In this document: piece by piece, positions 26,630-35,323 of the stretch
Layout: each line of letters starts with the position of its first letter
How positions within the stretch are numbered: position 1 is the first letter of the stretch
Assembly: GCF_001999465.1 (NCBI RefSeq)
Contig: NZ_MQMF01000002.1
Location: 1,240,001-1,304,000, forward strand
Length of the DNA: 64,000 bases
Reading direction: 5' to 3'
Source of the DNA: Fictibacillus arsenicus
GTDB taxonomy: Bacteria > Bacillota > Bacilli > Bacillales > Fictibacillaceae
Program-made: the position numbers and the translations under genes
Notes under the pieces: model-generated
Told to the model about the DNA's origin: nothing
The model's input: only the letters and a program-made list of their open reading frames with translations
Databases searched by the model: none

Positions 26630-26655
26630 AACCAGCATTCCATGGTATGCTGGTT
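26630..26655. terminator. Bidirectional terminator
   Basis: AACCAGCAT/ATGCTGGTT stem between convergent genes, T-rich after both arms. Confidence 0.7.
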
Positions 26656-26662
26656 TTCACCT

Positions 26663-26678
26663 TTAAACAAATATTTAA
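26663..26678. repeat. 16-bp near-palindrome TTAAACAAATATTTAA abutting a stop codon
   Basis: Directly adjacent to the stop codon (26679) of the minus-strand rsbR-like gene, before its terminator. Confidence 0.45.
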
Positions 26679-27503
26679 TTAAGAATACGATCTAATGCTC
26701 TCAATCGCCTGCTTCACGCTAGCGAATGTTTTTATAGAAGTAAAGTCAATCCCCTCTGAAACAGCATTGATCGCCAGTTCTGGACGAAGACCTGTTACAA
26801 ATACATCGATTCCTAATAAACCAAGTACTCTGTACACATTAAATATATTTGCTGCTACCTCAGTATCAATAGCAACAATTCCTGAAAAATCTATGATAAG
26901 CCGTTCAATATTCATTTCCGGAATTTTTGGCAGTACACCATTCATTAGATGCTCTGTTCTTTCAGTATCAATCGACCCGATTAATGGCAGAACTGCAAGT
27001 CCGTCTTGAATAGGTACGATAGGTGTAGACAATTCCCTCAGCTCTTTTTTTGCATTTAATAGAAGCTCCTCAGAACGTCTTTCAAATGCAAGAACCGTCT
27101 CATTTAAGCTGACATCGAGCATGTGGTGAACACGTTTAAGGATTAGCACTACGTCTTTTGTACCCAATCCATGTTCCAAACTAATATTCATAATAAAATC
27201 TGCAAATACCATCCGAGTGTCAGGGTAACGAATCAGGATATCAGAGATTCTATTATGTTTAGCTGCGGTCTTCTTACCGTTATCTCTGCTCCATTCAACA
27301 AGTTTATCTGGAACAGAGCCTTCTTTACAGTCAATAGATTCACTTAAGAATTCAAGGAATTCAGCATACACCTTTTTTGCTTGTAAGATATCGTTTGGAG
27401 GAACTTGAAAACCAAACTTTTTAATAATATCATCAACGATTTTATTAGCTAGAAGGTCAGCGTTTTCTTTTAGATAATTGGCAACCGTTAATGTCGATTC
27501 CAC
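26679..27503 (-). CDS. RsbR-like STAS-domain protein (RsbRD/YqhA type)
   Basis: Stressosome component that feeds environmental signals into the SigB cascade. N-terminal non-heme-globin-like RsbR domain (about 1-140) and C-terminal STAS domain (about 155-270) with phosphorylatable Thr candidates in PLIGSIDTERTE and FSGIVAIDTEVA. GTG 27503 is chosen because GGAGAG lies 8 nt before it; ATG 27521 is the longer option without a site. No rsbS/rsbT neighbour. Confidence 0.85.
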   Translation of the reverse strand: MESTLTVANYLKENADLLANKIVDDIIKKFGFQVPPNDILQAKKVYAEFLEFLSESIDCKEGSVPDKLVEWSRDNGKKTAAKHNRISDILIRYPDTRMVFADFIMNISLEHGLGTKDVVLILKRVHHMLDVSLNETVLAFERRSEELLLNAKKELRELSTPIVPIQDGLAVLPLIGSIDTERTEHLMNGVLPKIPEMNIERLIIDFSGIVAIDTEVAANIFNVYRVLGLLGIDVFVTGLRPELAINAVSEGIDFTSIKTFASVKQAIESIRSYS

Positions 27504-27762
27504 TGCTTTCACTCTCCGCATCTATATTAGTTTTAATATATCAGTTTCTTTTTATTGTACCATTAAAAAACCATAAACTGCCTAAACTGTGAAAATAAAT
27601 ATAAGGTTTTTTAACGCTCTATGGAATCCAGTTCTTTTTCTTTATAAAAGAACTATTACTATGATGTAAATCTTTTAGGTATTCAGTTGAACTTTAAATG
27701 AAGACATGTTATCTTGTTTTCGAAAACCGATATTGAGTTTCGTAATTAAGGAAGGTGACGCA

Positions 27763-28071
27763 GTGGAAGAAAAGGTATTAAGAAAACTTTTCCTTGGATT
27801 TATACAAATACACATCTTGCACCACGCAAAAGAACATCCCATTTATGGAGTATGGATGTTAGAGGAGCTAAAAGAGCATGGCTACAAAATAAGTACCGGA
27901 ACCCTCTATCCAATTCTTCACAGTATGGAATCAGACGGCCTTTTAAAAAAAGAAGATAAAAATGTAGAAGGTAAAATCAGAAAGTACTACACTTCTACTG
28001 AAAAAGGAAATCTAGTGCTAGTTGAAGCAAGAAAAAAAGCTTACGAACTTTTCAAAGAAATTAAAGATTAA
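27763..28071 (+). CDS. PadR-family transcriptional regulator
   Basis: 102 residues. Winged helix with HPIYGVWMLEELKEHGYKIS and TLYPILHSMESDGLL, then the C-terminal dimerisation helix. GTG 27763 follows GGAAGGTGA; the upstream part of the frame lacks a site. It is 16 nt upstream of chrA and probably forms an operon with it; PadR genes next to chrA are known in chromate-resistant Bacilli. Confidence 0.88.
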   Translation: MEEKVLRKLFLGFIQIHILHHAKEHPIYGVWMLEELKEHGYKISTGTLYPILHSMESDGLLKKEDKNVEGKIRKYYTSTEKGNLVLVEARKKAYELFKEIKD

Positions 28072-28087
28072 CTGAGGTGAAAGAGCA

Positions 28088-29275
28088 TTGAAGCATGAAC
28101 AAAATCGTTTCAAAACATTATTAGAAATACTCCTGATCTCAACCAGGCTTGGTTTAACTTCGTTTGGCGGTCCCATTGCACACTTGGGGTACTTTCACGA
28201 AGAATATGTAAGAAAAAGAAAATGGCTGGATGAAAAAAGCTATGCGGATCTTGTTGCACTATGCCAGTTCCTGCCGGGACCAGCGAGCAGCCAGGTAGGT
28301 ATAGGGATTGGTGTTATGCGAGGAGGTGTCTTAGGAGGAATTATTTCTTTTATCGGGTTTACACTGCCTTCTGTTATAGCACTTATACTATTCGCACTCG
28401 TTTTAGAAGGACTTGATGTAGACGACGTCAGCTGGATACATGGATTAAAAATTGTTGCTGTCGCTGTTGTTGCACATGCCATTTTAGGCATGGCTGAAAA
28501 ATTAACTCCTGATTTAAAACGAAAGACCATCGCTTTGTTAGCATTAGTAGTAACACTTCTTTGGCAAACGGCTTTTTCACAAGTTGGTGTCATTCTTGTT
28601 GCTGGTATTATAGGTTTCCTATTATACCGTCAGCAAGCAGATAGTGAAGATACAGAATTTAAATTCCCTGTCTCGCGTACATTTGCAGTGATTTGTTTAA
28701 TACTGTTCTTTGGTTTGCTTATTCTTTTACCAATAATAAGAGAAGCAACATCCATCAGCTGGATTGCAATCTTTGACAGCTTTTACCGCTCTGGTTCATT
28801 AGTATTTGGCGGCGGACATGTTGTCTTGCCTTTATTGGAGCGTGAATTTGTTCCAACAGATTGGATCAGTGAAGAAGCATTTTTAGCTGGATACGGTGCT
28901 GCCCAGGCTGTACCTGGACCTCTATTTACTTTTGCTGCATATCTCGGTGCAGTTATGAATGGATGGCAAGGAGGATTATTAGCAACGTTCGCCATTTTCC
29001 TGCCAGCGTTTCTTTTGATTTTAGGAACACTTCCTTTTTGGAGTATGCTTCGCCGTAACCCTAAAATTAAAGGCGCATTAATGGGTGTGAATGCGGCTGT
29101 TGTGGGGATCCTGATTTCAGCTTTCTATAAACCAATTTGGACGAGTACGATCTTAAAACCAATTGATTTTGCTTTTGCAGCAGTACTTTTCAGCATGCTG
29201 GTTTATTGGAAGCTTCCACCCTGGGTCATTGTTGTAACAGGTGCTATTGGCGGATTGTTGATGACCTCATTATAA
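28088..29275 (+). CDS. chrA: Chromate transporter ChrA (two-domain form)
   Basis: 395 residues, TTG 28088 behind GAGGTGAAAG. Two homologous CHR domains: first with GLTSFGGPIAHLGYFHEEYV and QFLPGPASSQVGIGIGVMRGG, second with SGSLVFGGGHVVLPLL and GAAQAVPGPLFTFAAYLGA. Exports chromate across the membrane. Regulated presumably by the co-transcribed PadR protein. Confidence 0.93.
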   Translation: MKHEQNRFKTLLEILLISTRLGLTSFGGPIAHLGYFHEEYVRKRKWLDEKSYADLVALCQFLPGPASSQVGIGIGVMRGGVLGGIISFIGFTLPSVIALILFALVLEGLDVDDVSWIHGLKIVAVAVVAHAILGMAEKLTPDLKRKTIALLALVVTLLWQTAFSQVGVILVAGIIGFLLYRQQADSEDTEFKFPVSRTFAVICLILFFGLLILLPIIREATSISWIAIFDSFYRSGSLVFGGGHVVLPLLEREFVPTDWISEEAFLAGYGAAQAVPGPLFTFAAYLGAVMNGWQGGLLATFAIFLPAFLLILGTLPFWSMLRRNPKIKGALMGVNAAVVGILISAFYKPIWTSTILKPIDFAFAAVLFSMLVYWKLPPWVIVVTGAIGGLLMTSL

Positions 29276-29330
29276 TAAAGCAAAAATGCCCAAGCAAAAT
29301 ATTTCAGAAGAAATTATATGTTAAATTGAT

Positions 29331-29358
29331 GAAACCCTCACACATCAGTGAGGGTTTC
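29331..29358 (+). terminator. Terminator after chrA
   Basis: Perfect stem GAAACCCTCA/TGAGGGTTTC, 8-nt loop. Confidence 0.7.
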
Positions 29359-29387
29359 AAAATGTTTCAGGTGAACTTTCACTCTTT

Positions 29388-29519
29388 TTAAACACAGCAC
29401 TTATTATCTTTCTTATCATTTTCACAGCAAGACTCTTCCCCGCTCTTAACTTCTTTAATCTCAATGCTGCAGCATTCATTTTCCTTTTTATCGCCTAAAA
29501 GTATTTTGATAAAGCTCAT
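29388..29519 (-). CDS. Small Cys-rich protein (43 aa), last gene of ArsR-regulated operon
   Basis: Reads MSFIKILLGDKKENECC and continues with two more Cys pairs (SCCE, KCCV at the C-terminus): three CC pairs in 43 residues. An ideal site AAAGGAGGTGAAGAGG stands before ATG 29519, 27 nt after the permease stop, so it is very likely translated with the permease. Vicinal Cys pairs suggest binding of a soft metal or metalloid, possibly as a chaperone for the permease (inference). Family not recognised. Confidence 0.75.
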   Translation of the reverse strand: MSFIKILLGDKKENECCSIEIKEVKSGEESCCENDKKDNKCCV

Positions 29520-29546
29520 CCTCTTCACCTCCTTTCATAAAGCAAT

Positions 29547-30413
29547 TTAAACAAGATAGAATATAAAACCCGAGACTGTAGACATGGTGATAACTGAGGC
29601 TACAAAAGTAATGACGAGTTCTTTTTTAAAAATAGATTTTAATAAAACGACCTCTGGTAAACTAGCACCAGCAGAACTGATCATTAAAGCCATTACTGGT
29701 CCCAATGCCATCCCTTTTGCAATCAGTACTTGCGAGATTGGAATCATGCTGGAAAGCCTGATGTATAATGGAATTCCTACGATTGCAGCGATTGGAACGA
29801 CCCACCAATTATTACTTCCAAATGTACCGGCAATCCAGTTCGTTGGCACTAGACCATGAATGATTGCCCCTATCGCTGCACCTAATATGAGATAAGGATA
29901 AACACTCTTCATCAACTCAAACGTCTCATGCAGTGCGGCTCTAACATCAAACTTTTTTGATTCTTCTTTATAACCCGTCATTACAACGTTTTTCACTGAT
30001 TTTTCAAACCCAAAAGCTTCTAATGCGAAACCGATTATCACAGAAAAAACAGCGGTAATAATGGTGTATATTATGGTAACTTTCCAGCCCAGAATAACCC
30101 CCATTATCGTAATGATGGTTGGATCAAGTACAGGAGAGGAGAACAAGAAAACCATAACAATCGAGAAAGGCATCTTCTTTTTTAGCATGTTCACGACAAC
30201 AGGAATCGTGGAGCATGAACAAAACGGTGTGATAAAAGCAAAGATCAGGGCGAAAACGGCAGCTAATCCTTTGTTTTTACCACTCAAAAACTTCTCCACT
30301 TTTTCGTATGGAATATAAGACTGAAGAAGGTTGATAACAAATGAGATAACCACGAATAATACGGTAAGTTCTAAAGCAATGCTTAAAAAACTTTTAAAGG
30401 TTTCCAACCACAT
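29547..30413 (-). CDS. DUF318/ArsP-type permease
   Basis: 288 residues with eight or so hydrophobic helices. FAFITPFCSCSTIPVV holds the FCSCS motif of ArsP/DUF318 permeases, in which a Cys pair contributes to transport of trivalent organoarsenicals; FLFSSPVLDPTIITIM and SSAGASLPEVVLLKSIF are family motifs. Small Cys proteins are encoded on both sides and an ArsR gene with As-type Cys motif lies upstream, so metalloid export is likely. ATG 30413 behind AAAGGAGA. Confidence 0.85.
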   Translation of the reverse strand: MWLETFKSFLSIALELTVLFVVISFVINLLQSYIPYEKVEKFLSGKNKGLAAVFALIFAFITPFCSCSTIPVVVNMLKKKMPFSIVMVFLFSSPVLDPTIITIMGVILGWKVTIIYTIITAVFSVIIGFALEAFGFEKSVKNVVMTGYKEESKKFDVRAALHETFELMKSVYPYLILGAAIGAIIHGLVPTNWIAGTFGSNNWWVVPIAAIVGIPLYIRLSSMIPISQVLIAKGMALGPVMALMISSAGASLPEVVLLKSIFKKELVITFVASVITMSTVSGFIFYLV

Positions 30414-30432
30414 GATTTTTTCTCCTTTTCAA

Positions 30433-30600
30433 TCAAGCGCAGCACACTTGTTTATTTTGAATAACAGCCTTTCTTGTAAATAAACTTCTGAATGTTATCT
30501 TTTTCTTTTCTCCTGTTTGGAGTTTCCAATGCTCCCTGCTAACTTTTTCTAATTCTTCCCGCTGATTTTGCATGATGTTTTCAAGATAATAATGGTTCAT
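30433..30600 (-). CDS. Small basic protein with C-terminal CC motif (55 aa)
   Basis: Starts MNHYYLENIMQNQREELEKV and ends NKQVCCA; a charged amphipathic helix followed by a basic stretch and a terminal Cys pair. GAGGAGG precedes ATG 30600. First gene of the operon, 19 nt before the permease, with ArsR-type operators directly upstream. Family not recognised; metal binding through CC is inferred. Confidence 0.65.
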   Translation of the reverse strand: MNHYYLENIMQNQREELEKVSREHWKLQTGEKKKITFRSLFTRKAVIQNKQVCCA

Positions 30601-30619
30601 AAAAGTATCCTCCTCTTAT

Positions 30620-30659
30620 ATCAAAGAAATTTGTTTTATACATCAAAAAAATTTGATGT
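30620..30659 (-). promoter_or_regulatory. ArsR-type operators upstream of the permease operon
   Basis: ACATCAAAAAAATTTGATGT (30640-30659) and a weaker ATCAAAGAAATTTG (30620). Same dyad as at the arsR promoter (31049-31068); the ATCAAnnnnnnTTGAT pattern is the usual ArsR/SmtB half-site arrangement. Confidence 0.7.
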
Positions 30660-30698
30660 TTTGTCTAAAAATGAAATACTACAAATTGTAGTACTCAT

Positions 30699-31034
30699 TT
30701 AACAACAAGATGGCAAGAACACACAACACAACTGATCTGATAAAAGACCTCTAAGTTCCTTAATGTTCAGAGAATAATAGTTCCAGGTTCCTCTTTTTTC
30801 TTTTTGAATTAAGTCAGCTTCTAATAAAATCTTTAAGTGATACGATAGTTTCGATTGCGGCATATCAATCATCGGTGTCAGATCACAAACACATACACTT
30901 TCTTTAAGCGCTAAAATATTAATGATTTGCAGCCTCTGCTGATCGGCTAATGCTTTAAATTTTTGTTCGTACTTTTCAAAGTCAAGATTTGTTGCTGGAT
31001 TCATGTTGTTTACTAAAGGTATTTCTTTTTTCAA
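30699..31034 (-). CDS. arsR: ArsR-family metalloregulator with CxC and C-terminal CC motifs
   Basis: 111 residues from TTG 31034 (AGGAG 8 nt upstream; ATG 31040 is the alternative). Winged helix with ALADQQRLQIINIL and the As(III)/Sb(III)-type motif ESVCVCDL in helix alpha-3, then PQSKLSYHLKILLEADL. The tail reads QLCCVFLPSCC, adding four Cys. It is transcribed toward the permease operon, with its own dyad operator overlapping the 5' end, so autorepression is expected. Confidence 0.88.
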   Translation of the reverse strand: MKKEIPLVNNMNPATNLDFEKYEQKFKALADQQRLQIINILALKESVCVCDLTPMIDMPQSKLSYHLKILLEADLIQKEKRGTWNYYSLNIKELRGLLSDQLCCVFLPSCC

Positions 31035-31048
31035 TATCATCACTCCTA

Positions 31049-31068
31049 ACATCAAATTTATTTGATGT
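31049..31068 (-). promoter_or_regulatory. ArsR operator at the arsR promoter
   Basis: 20-bp dyad ACATCAAATTTATTTGATGT just upstream of the arsR RBS; matches the site at 30640. A looser relative, AAATCAAAAAAAATTGATTT, lies at about 31109-31128 in front of the divergent ydhK-like gene. Confidence 0.75.
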
Positions 31069-31229
31069 AATTTTATTATATCCTTTATTTTCTAATTTGC
31101 AACTATTAAATCAAAAAAAATTGATTTTTTCTCTTCACAACTTCTTCATAATTGCTTTTTATAATGAAACAGTATTGTAGTTTTTAACACTTTAATGGGC
31201 AACCTACTAACAGAAGGAGGAATAATAAA

Positions 31230-31790
31230 ATGAAGCTAAAGAACAATCTTTTCTTAACATTGCTGCTTGCATTCTCCCTTACTCTTGCGGCTTGTGGCAA
31301 CGACGAAAAAGACAATCAAAAAGAAGAAACAAATGAAGAAATGGACCATGGCGGTATGAACCACTCAGGTTCCGGTGAAGTGCCAAAAGGTTTGAAAGAA
31401 GCTAAAGATCCTGCTTTTCCAGTTGATAGCAAGGCTATCATTAAGGCCGATCACATGAAAGGTATGGATGGGGCTGAAGCAACGATTGTTGGAGCTTATG
31501 AAACTACTGTTTATACGGTTTCATACACACCAACAACGGGCGGCAAAAAAGTAACTGATCATAAATGGGTTATTCATGAGGAGCTTAAGGATCCTGGGAA
31601 TCAACCGTTAAAGGCAGGTACAGAAGTTACACTTAACGCCGACCATATGAAAGGGATGAAAGGTGCTAAGGCTACTATAGATTCTGCAGAGCAAACGATC
31701 GTGTATATGGTTGATTACACACCGACAACCGGCGGCGAAAAAGTAACAAACCATAAATGGGTAACAGAAAGCGAATTATCCGCTGAATAA
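31230..31790 (+). CDS. YdhK-family lipoprotein (two DUF1541 domains)
   Basis: 186 residues. Lipoprotein signal with lipobox LTLAACG (Cys 22), a His/Met-rich linker (MDHGGMNHSG) and two copies of the DUF1541 unit, each with ADHMKGM...ATIVGAY/ATIDSAE and DYTPTTGGEKVTNHKW. His/Met motifs suggest extracellular metal binding, often copper in such clusters (inference). It converges on a two-component system and diverges from the arsR gene, with a loose ArsR-like dyad in front. Confidence 0.82.
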   Translation: MKLKNNLFLTLLLAFSLTLAACGNDEKDNQKEETNEEMDHGGMNHSGSGEVPKGLKEAKDPAFPVDSKAIIKADHMKGMDGAEATIVGAYETTVYTVSYTPTTGGKKVTDHKWVIHEELKDPGNQPLKAGTEVTLNADHMKGMKGAKATIDSAEQTIVYMVDYTPTTGGEKVTNHKWVTESELSAE

Positions 31791-31801
31791 TAAGTGATAA
31801 A

Positions 31802-31823
31802 AAAGTCTCCAACACTGGAGACT
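31802..31823. terminator. Bidirectional terminator
   Basis: AAAGTCTCC/GGAGACTTT stem with flanking A/T runs between ydhK-like gene and the kinase gene. Confidence 0.75.
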
Positions 31824-31826
31824 TTT

Positions 31827-32897
31827 TTATTTAGAAAAACGAATATGTACTTCAGTACCTTTACCAAGTTCACTTTCAATCCAGATTTGGCCATCATGAG
31901 CTTCTATAATTCTTTTAACAATGGTCAAACCAATTCCGCTTCCGCCAAATTCTCTATTTCTTGACTTCTCACTTCTATAAAAACGTTCAAACACTTGGTC
32001 AACTTCATCTTTCGGAATTCCTTTACCTGTATCCTTTACCTTAACATGAACATGTGCAGGTAACTCCGCAGCTGTAACCGTTACGTACCCGCCAGCAGGA
32101 GTGTAGGTTAATGCATTGGTTAAAAGATTGATAAATACCTGAGTCATACGCTTTGAATCCAGCTTTAATTCGATGGGAACGGCAGAAATACTCTCAAGTT
32201 TGACACCCTTTTGTACATAAGATGCCGATACCGCATCGATGCTTCTGCTTATAACATTATTTAAGTCTTCCTGCTTAAGCTCAAGGACAGATTGCGGAGA
32301 TTCCATCGCAGTGAGATGTTCAAGATCCTGTACCAAAAGGATCAGCCGTTCTATCTCTTCTTTAAGCGAGTGCAATCTTTCCGGTGTTGGCTGGAAAACA
32401 CCGTCTTCGAATGCTTCTAGATGACTTTTTATGGTTGCTAATGGTGTTCGTAATTCATGCGCAATATCTGAAGTCATATTCTTTCGTGCTGTTTCTTGTC
32501 GCTGAAGCTGGGAGGCTAACTGATTAAGAGAGACGCCAAGATCATTTAATTCATCGTTTCCTAATGTTTCGGTTCTTACTCCAAGGTCTCCCTTAGCCAT
32601 TTTCTCTGCTGCATTCCTCATTTGAATAAGTGGCGTAGATAAGCCTTTTGCAACAAAATAACTAATGATAGTGACTAAGAGGACTGCTCCAATTGATGTC
32701 CAAAGTATAGAACTTAACAATGCCTTCTCAAAATGATGCGTTAGTGGACTTATACTATTAAAGTCTGGTACATCCTCTTTAAACATACTCAAATGATAAT
32801 GCACCTCAAGCATGATAATGATACTTGCAATGATAAGAATTGATGAAGCAGCAATCACAAAACTAATCGCTAACCTTGCATGCAGCCCTCTAAACAT
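31827..32897 (-). CDS. Sensor histidine kinase (HAMP, HisKA, HATPase)
   Basis: 356 residues from ATG 32897 (GGAGGGAG upstream; the longer frame runs into the regulator gene). Two transmembrane helices (about 9-31 and 70-92) flank a short extracellular loop of about 40 residues; HAMP at about 93-145, phospho-acceptor in SDIAHELRTPLAT, N box INLLTNALTYT, G boxes VKDTGKGIP and GGSGIGLTIV. Overlaps the response regulator gene by 8 nt. Signal unknown; the ydhK-like neighbour suggests an envelope metal signal. Confidence 0.9.
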   Translation of the reverse strand: MFRGLHARLAISFVIAASSILIIASIIIMLEVHYHLSMFKEDVPDFNSISPLTHHFEKALLSSILWTSIGAVLLVTIISYFVAKGLSTPLIQMRNAAEKMAKGDLGVRTETLGNDELNDLGVSLNQLASQLQRQETARKNMTSDIAHELRTPLATIKSHLEAFEDGVFQPTPERLHSLKEEIERLILLVQDLEHLTAMESPQSVLELKQEDLNNVISRSIDAVSASYVQKGVKLESISAVPIELKLDSKRMTQVFINLLTNALTYTPAGGYVTVTAAELPAHVHVKVKDTGKGIPKDEVDQVFERFYRSEKSRNREFGGSGIGLTIVKRIIEAHDGQIWIESELGKGTEVHIRFSK

Positions 32898-33588
32898 GAG
32901 ATCTCCCTCCAGTAAATTTATACCCCATCGCAAAAACGGTAACGATATAATTTGGTGCCTTTGGGTTGCTTTCAATCTTGTGACGCAGGTTCTTCACATG
33001 CTGATCGATTGTTCGTGTACCACCTTTATAATCAAAGCCCAGAATTTTTTCGATTAATTCATCTCTAGAGAAAATACGGTTTGGATGTCTTGCAAAAGTA
33101 ATCAGCAATTTGTATTCATTTGGAGTAAGGTTTACTAGCTGTCCCTTTACAAAAACCTCTTGTTTGTCAGCCACTATCTTTAGTTCACCATCGTTATATG
33201 TAATCTGTTCAGCTAATAATTCTCCATCCCCTGAACGTCTTAAAATCGTTTTCACTCTCAAAACAAGTTCACGGGGACTAAACGGTTTTATCATATAATC
33301 ATCAGCACCAATTGATAATCCTTTGATTCGATCTTCTTCATTTACTTTTGCTGTCAGCATAAGTATTGGAACGCTAAATTGTCTCCGTATCGTTTGGCAG
33401 ATCTCTTCTCCACTCATATCAGGCAGCATCAAATCAAGTACGACAAGATCCACATTGTTATTAGAAATATAGTGAAGAGCGTCCTTTCCGTTAGACGCTT
33501 CCAGAGTCAGAAATCCATCTTTCTTTAAATAAGAAGAGACCACTTCCAGTAATTTTGGTTCATCATCAACAATTAAAATGGTTTTCAT
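32890..33588 (-). CDS. OmpR-family response regulator
   Basis: 232 residues. Receiver domain with acidic pocket DDE (9-11), phospho-acceptor Asp in VDLVVLDLMLPD, Thr in LMLTAK and Lys in DDYMIKPF; C-terminal winged helix (about 130-228) with LTPNEYKLLITFARHPNRIF and GTRTIDQHVKNLRHK. Partner of the overlapping kinase gene. RBS GGAGGAGA precedes ATG 33588. Confidence 0.92.
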   Translation of the reverse strand: MKTILIVDDEPKLLEVVSSYLKKDGFLTLEASNGKDALHYISNNNVDLVVLDLMLPDMSGEEICQTIRRQFSVPILMLTAKVNEEDRIKGLSIGADDYMIKPFSPRELVLRVKTILRRSGDGELLAEQITYNDGELKIVADKQEVFVKGQLVNLTPNEYKLLITFARHPNRIFSRDELIEKILGFDYKGGTRTIDQHVKNLRHKIESNPKAPNYIVTVFAMGYKFTGGRSHV

Positions 33589-33639
33589 TTAATGTCTCCT
33601 CCAAGTTTATTTACCAGTATTATATCTAAGCATAGCAAA

Positions 33640-33660
33640 AAGCACGCCAGGAGCGTGCTT
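33640..33660. terminator. Terminator of the AGCACGC...GCGTGCT family, copy 1
   Basis: AGCACGC/GCGTGCT stem with a CAGGA loop. Near-identical stems occur at 36260, 37439 and 39291. Confidence 0.75.
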
Positions 33661-33672
33661 CTTAAGCAAAAT

Positions 33673-33688
33673 TTAAACACTTGTTTAA
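33673..33688. repeat. 16-bp near-palindrome TTAAACACTTGTTTAA after a stop codon
   Basis: 8 nt from the stop codon (33697) of the minus-strand MFS gene and before its terminator; identical to the copy at 39326. Confidence 0.55.
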
Positions 33689-33696
33689 TTTTATAC

Positions 33697-34989
33697 TCAC
33701 CTTTGTTTAATTTTGTATTTTAGAGTCCCCCGATAAGTAATTACAACTGGAATCAGCATTAAGGACAATATTCCTCCAGCAAATGATAATGCTCCATAAC
33801 TTGAGTAAGCTACAATCATTCCTGACATTGCTCCTCCAGAGGCACCCGCTAATGCTATCAATACATCTATGGTACCTTGAGTTTTAGCCCGGGTTGAAGA
33901 CTCTGTAGAATCCACTAATATAGTAGTACCGCTAATCAATCCGAAATTCCAGCCTAGTCCTAGTAAAGAAAGAGCAATAATCAGAAATAACATAGAGTCA
34001 CCCGGTGAGATCGCGGCTATTGCACCCGCAAGCAGCAATGTGATTACTGAAGCAATAACCATCGCTGTACGGCCAATTTTATCAACAAGTACACCGGTAA
34101 CGAGTGAAGGAAGATACATGGAGCCGATATGAACACCGATAACTAGACCTATTTCGCTAAGTCCGTGTCCATGATGTTTCATATGAACTGGAGTCATTGT
34201 CATTATTGCAATCATCACAAGCTGTGTAAGAATCATGACAGCCGCACCGATTGCAATGCCTCTTTTATCGTTGGATTGATTGCTTTCAGTTAAAGATCCT
34301 TCAAAGACTTGCTTACATATACTAGCTTCCATCATTTTTACGATTAAAAAAGGATCTGGACGGAGCATAAGAAAAATAATAAGACCCGCTACAATAAATG
34401 CCGTTCCCGATAAGATGAAAGGTCCTGCAAGGGCTGGAACACCAATTGATAAAGCAAAATCCCCCATCACACCAACTAGATTCGGACCTGCAAAAGCACC
34501 AACTGTTGTAGAAACTAAAATAATACTAATCGCTGTAGCACGCTTGTTTTCATGCGCCAAATCAGTACCTGCATAACGAGCTTGTAAATTTGTAGCTGTA
34601 CCCGCACCGTATATAAATAAAGAAACAAATAAAAGCAAAATGCTGTTTGTTATAGCAGCTATAACAACACCTAATGCTCCCAGTCCCCCTGCCAAAAATC
34701 CAATCGTTAACCCTGTTCGGCGTCCATTCCGTTGTGAAAGACGTCCCACTATAAACGCAGCTGCTGCTGAGCCTATTGTAAAAAGGGCAGCAGGCAAACC
34801 AGAAAATGCATCTGTCCCCATCATTTGCTGTGCAAGAAGTGCACCAACAGTAATTCCAGCAGCGAGACCTGCCCCGCCAAAGATCTGTGAAATGCTTACA
34901 ACAATCAATGTTCTCTTATATATCTGTTTTAGTTTTTCAGATGAAATGCTTTTTCTCTGATTTAATGCTTCTATTTTGTCATTCAGCAT
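33697..34989 (-). CDS. MFS transporter
   Basis: 430 residues, 12 predicted helices; helix 1-2 region SISQIFGGAGLAAGITVGA and loop GRLSQRNGRRTGLTIG (MFS signature), with a hydrophilic central loop at about 220-240. Substrate unknown. Its start ATG 34989 lies 2 nt after the stop of a 70-residue ORF, so the two are translationally coupled. Confidence 0.8.
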   Translation of the reverse strand: MLNDKIEALNQRKSISSEKLKQIYKRTLIVVSISQIFGGAGLAAGITVGALLAQQMMGTDAFSGLPAALFTIGSAAAAFIVGRLSQRNGRRTGLTIGFLAGGLGALGVVIAAITNSILLLFVSLFIYGAGTATNLQARYAGTDLAHENKRATAISIILVSTTVGAFAGPNLVGVMGDFALSIGVPALAGPFILSGTAFIVAGLIIFLMLRPDPFLIVKMMEASICKQVFEGSLTESNQSNDKRGIAIGAAVMILTQLVMIAIMTMTPVHMKHHGHGLSEIGLVIGVHIGSMYLPSLVTGVLVDKIGRTAMVIASVITLLLAGAIAAISPGDSMLFLIIALSLLGLGWNFGLISGTTILVDSTESSTRAKTQGTIDVLIALAGASGGAMSGMIVAYSSYGALSFAGGILSLMLIPVVITYRGTLKYKIKQR

Positions 34990-34991
34990 AC

Positions 34992-35204
34992 TTATACATC
35001 CCCTGTCTTAATACAAGCAAACTTAACAACGTTCTTCGCAAGCTCTATATCCTCTTCTTTTACTTTAAGCAGGATGCAAGATGAAGACATTTCAAGTTTA
35101 AAGGGAATGCCCCATGTACTTAATAATTGTTGTGCCTTAAATGATTCACCAGGGCTTATCGTTAAATGGACTAAATATAATGGGCTTTTTTTAAACCAAG
35201 ACAT
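34992..35204 (-). CDS. Small protein (70 aa) coupled to MFS transporter
   Basis: Reads MSWFKKSPLYLVHLTISPGE and has a beta-alpha-beta-like pattern (SFKAQQLLSTWGIPFKLE, then KEEDIELAKNVVKFA), reminiscent of small DUF2007/DUF3343-type domains, but I cannot assign it. GGGAGAGGG precedes ATG 35204. Divergent from the LysR gene at 35324, which may regulate this operon. Confidence 0.65.
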   Translation of the reverse strand: MSWFKKSPLYLVHLTISPGESFKAQQLLSTWGIPFKLEMSSSCILLKVKEEDIELAKNVVKFACIKTGDV

Positions 35205-35323
35205 AAGACCCTCTCCCGAATAAGTTACCTTTCTTTCATTCTATTCTTAATTGGCATATAATAAAAATGCATATTTGTAATACCTTCTATACGGTTTCGT
35301 TATGGATAAAGGAGAAGAAGCTT

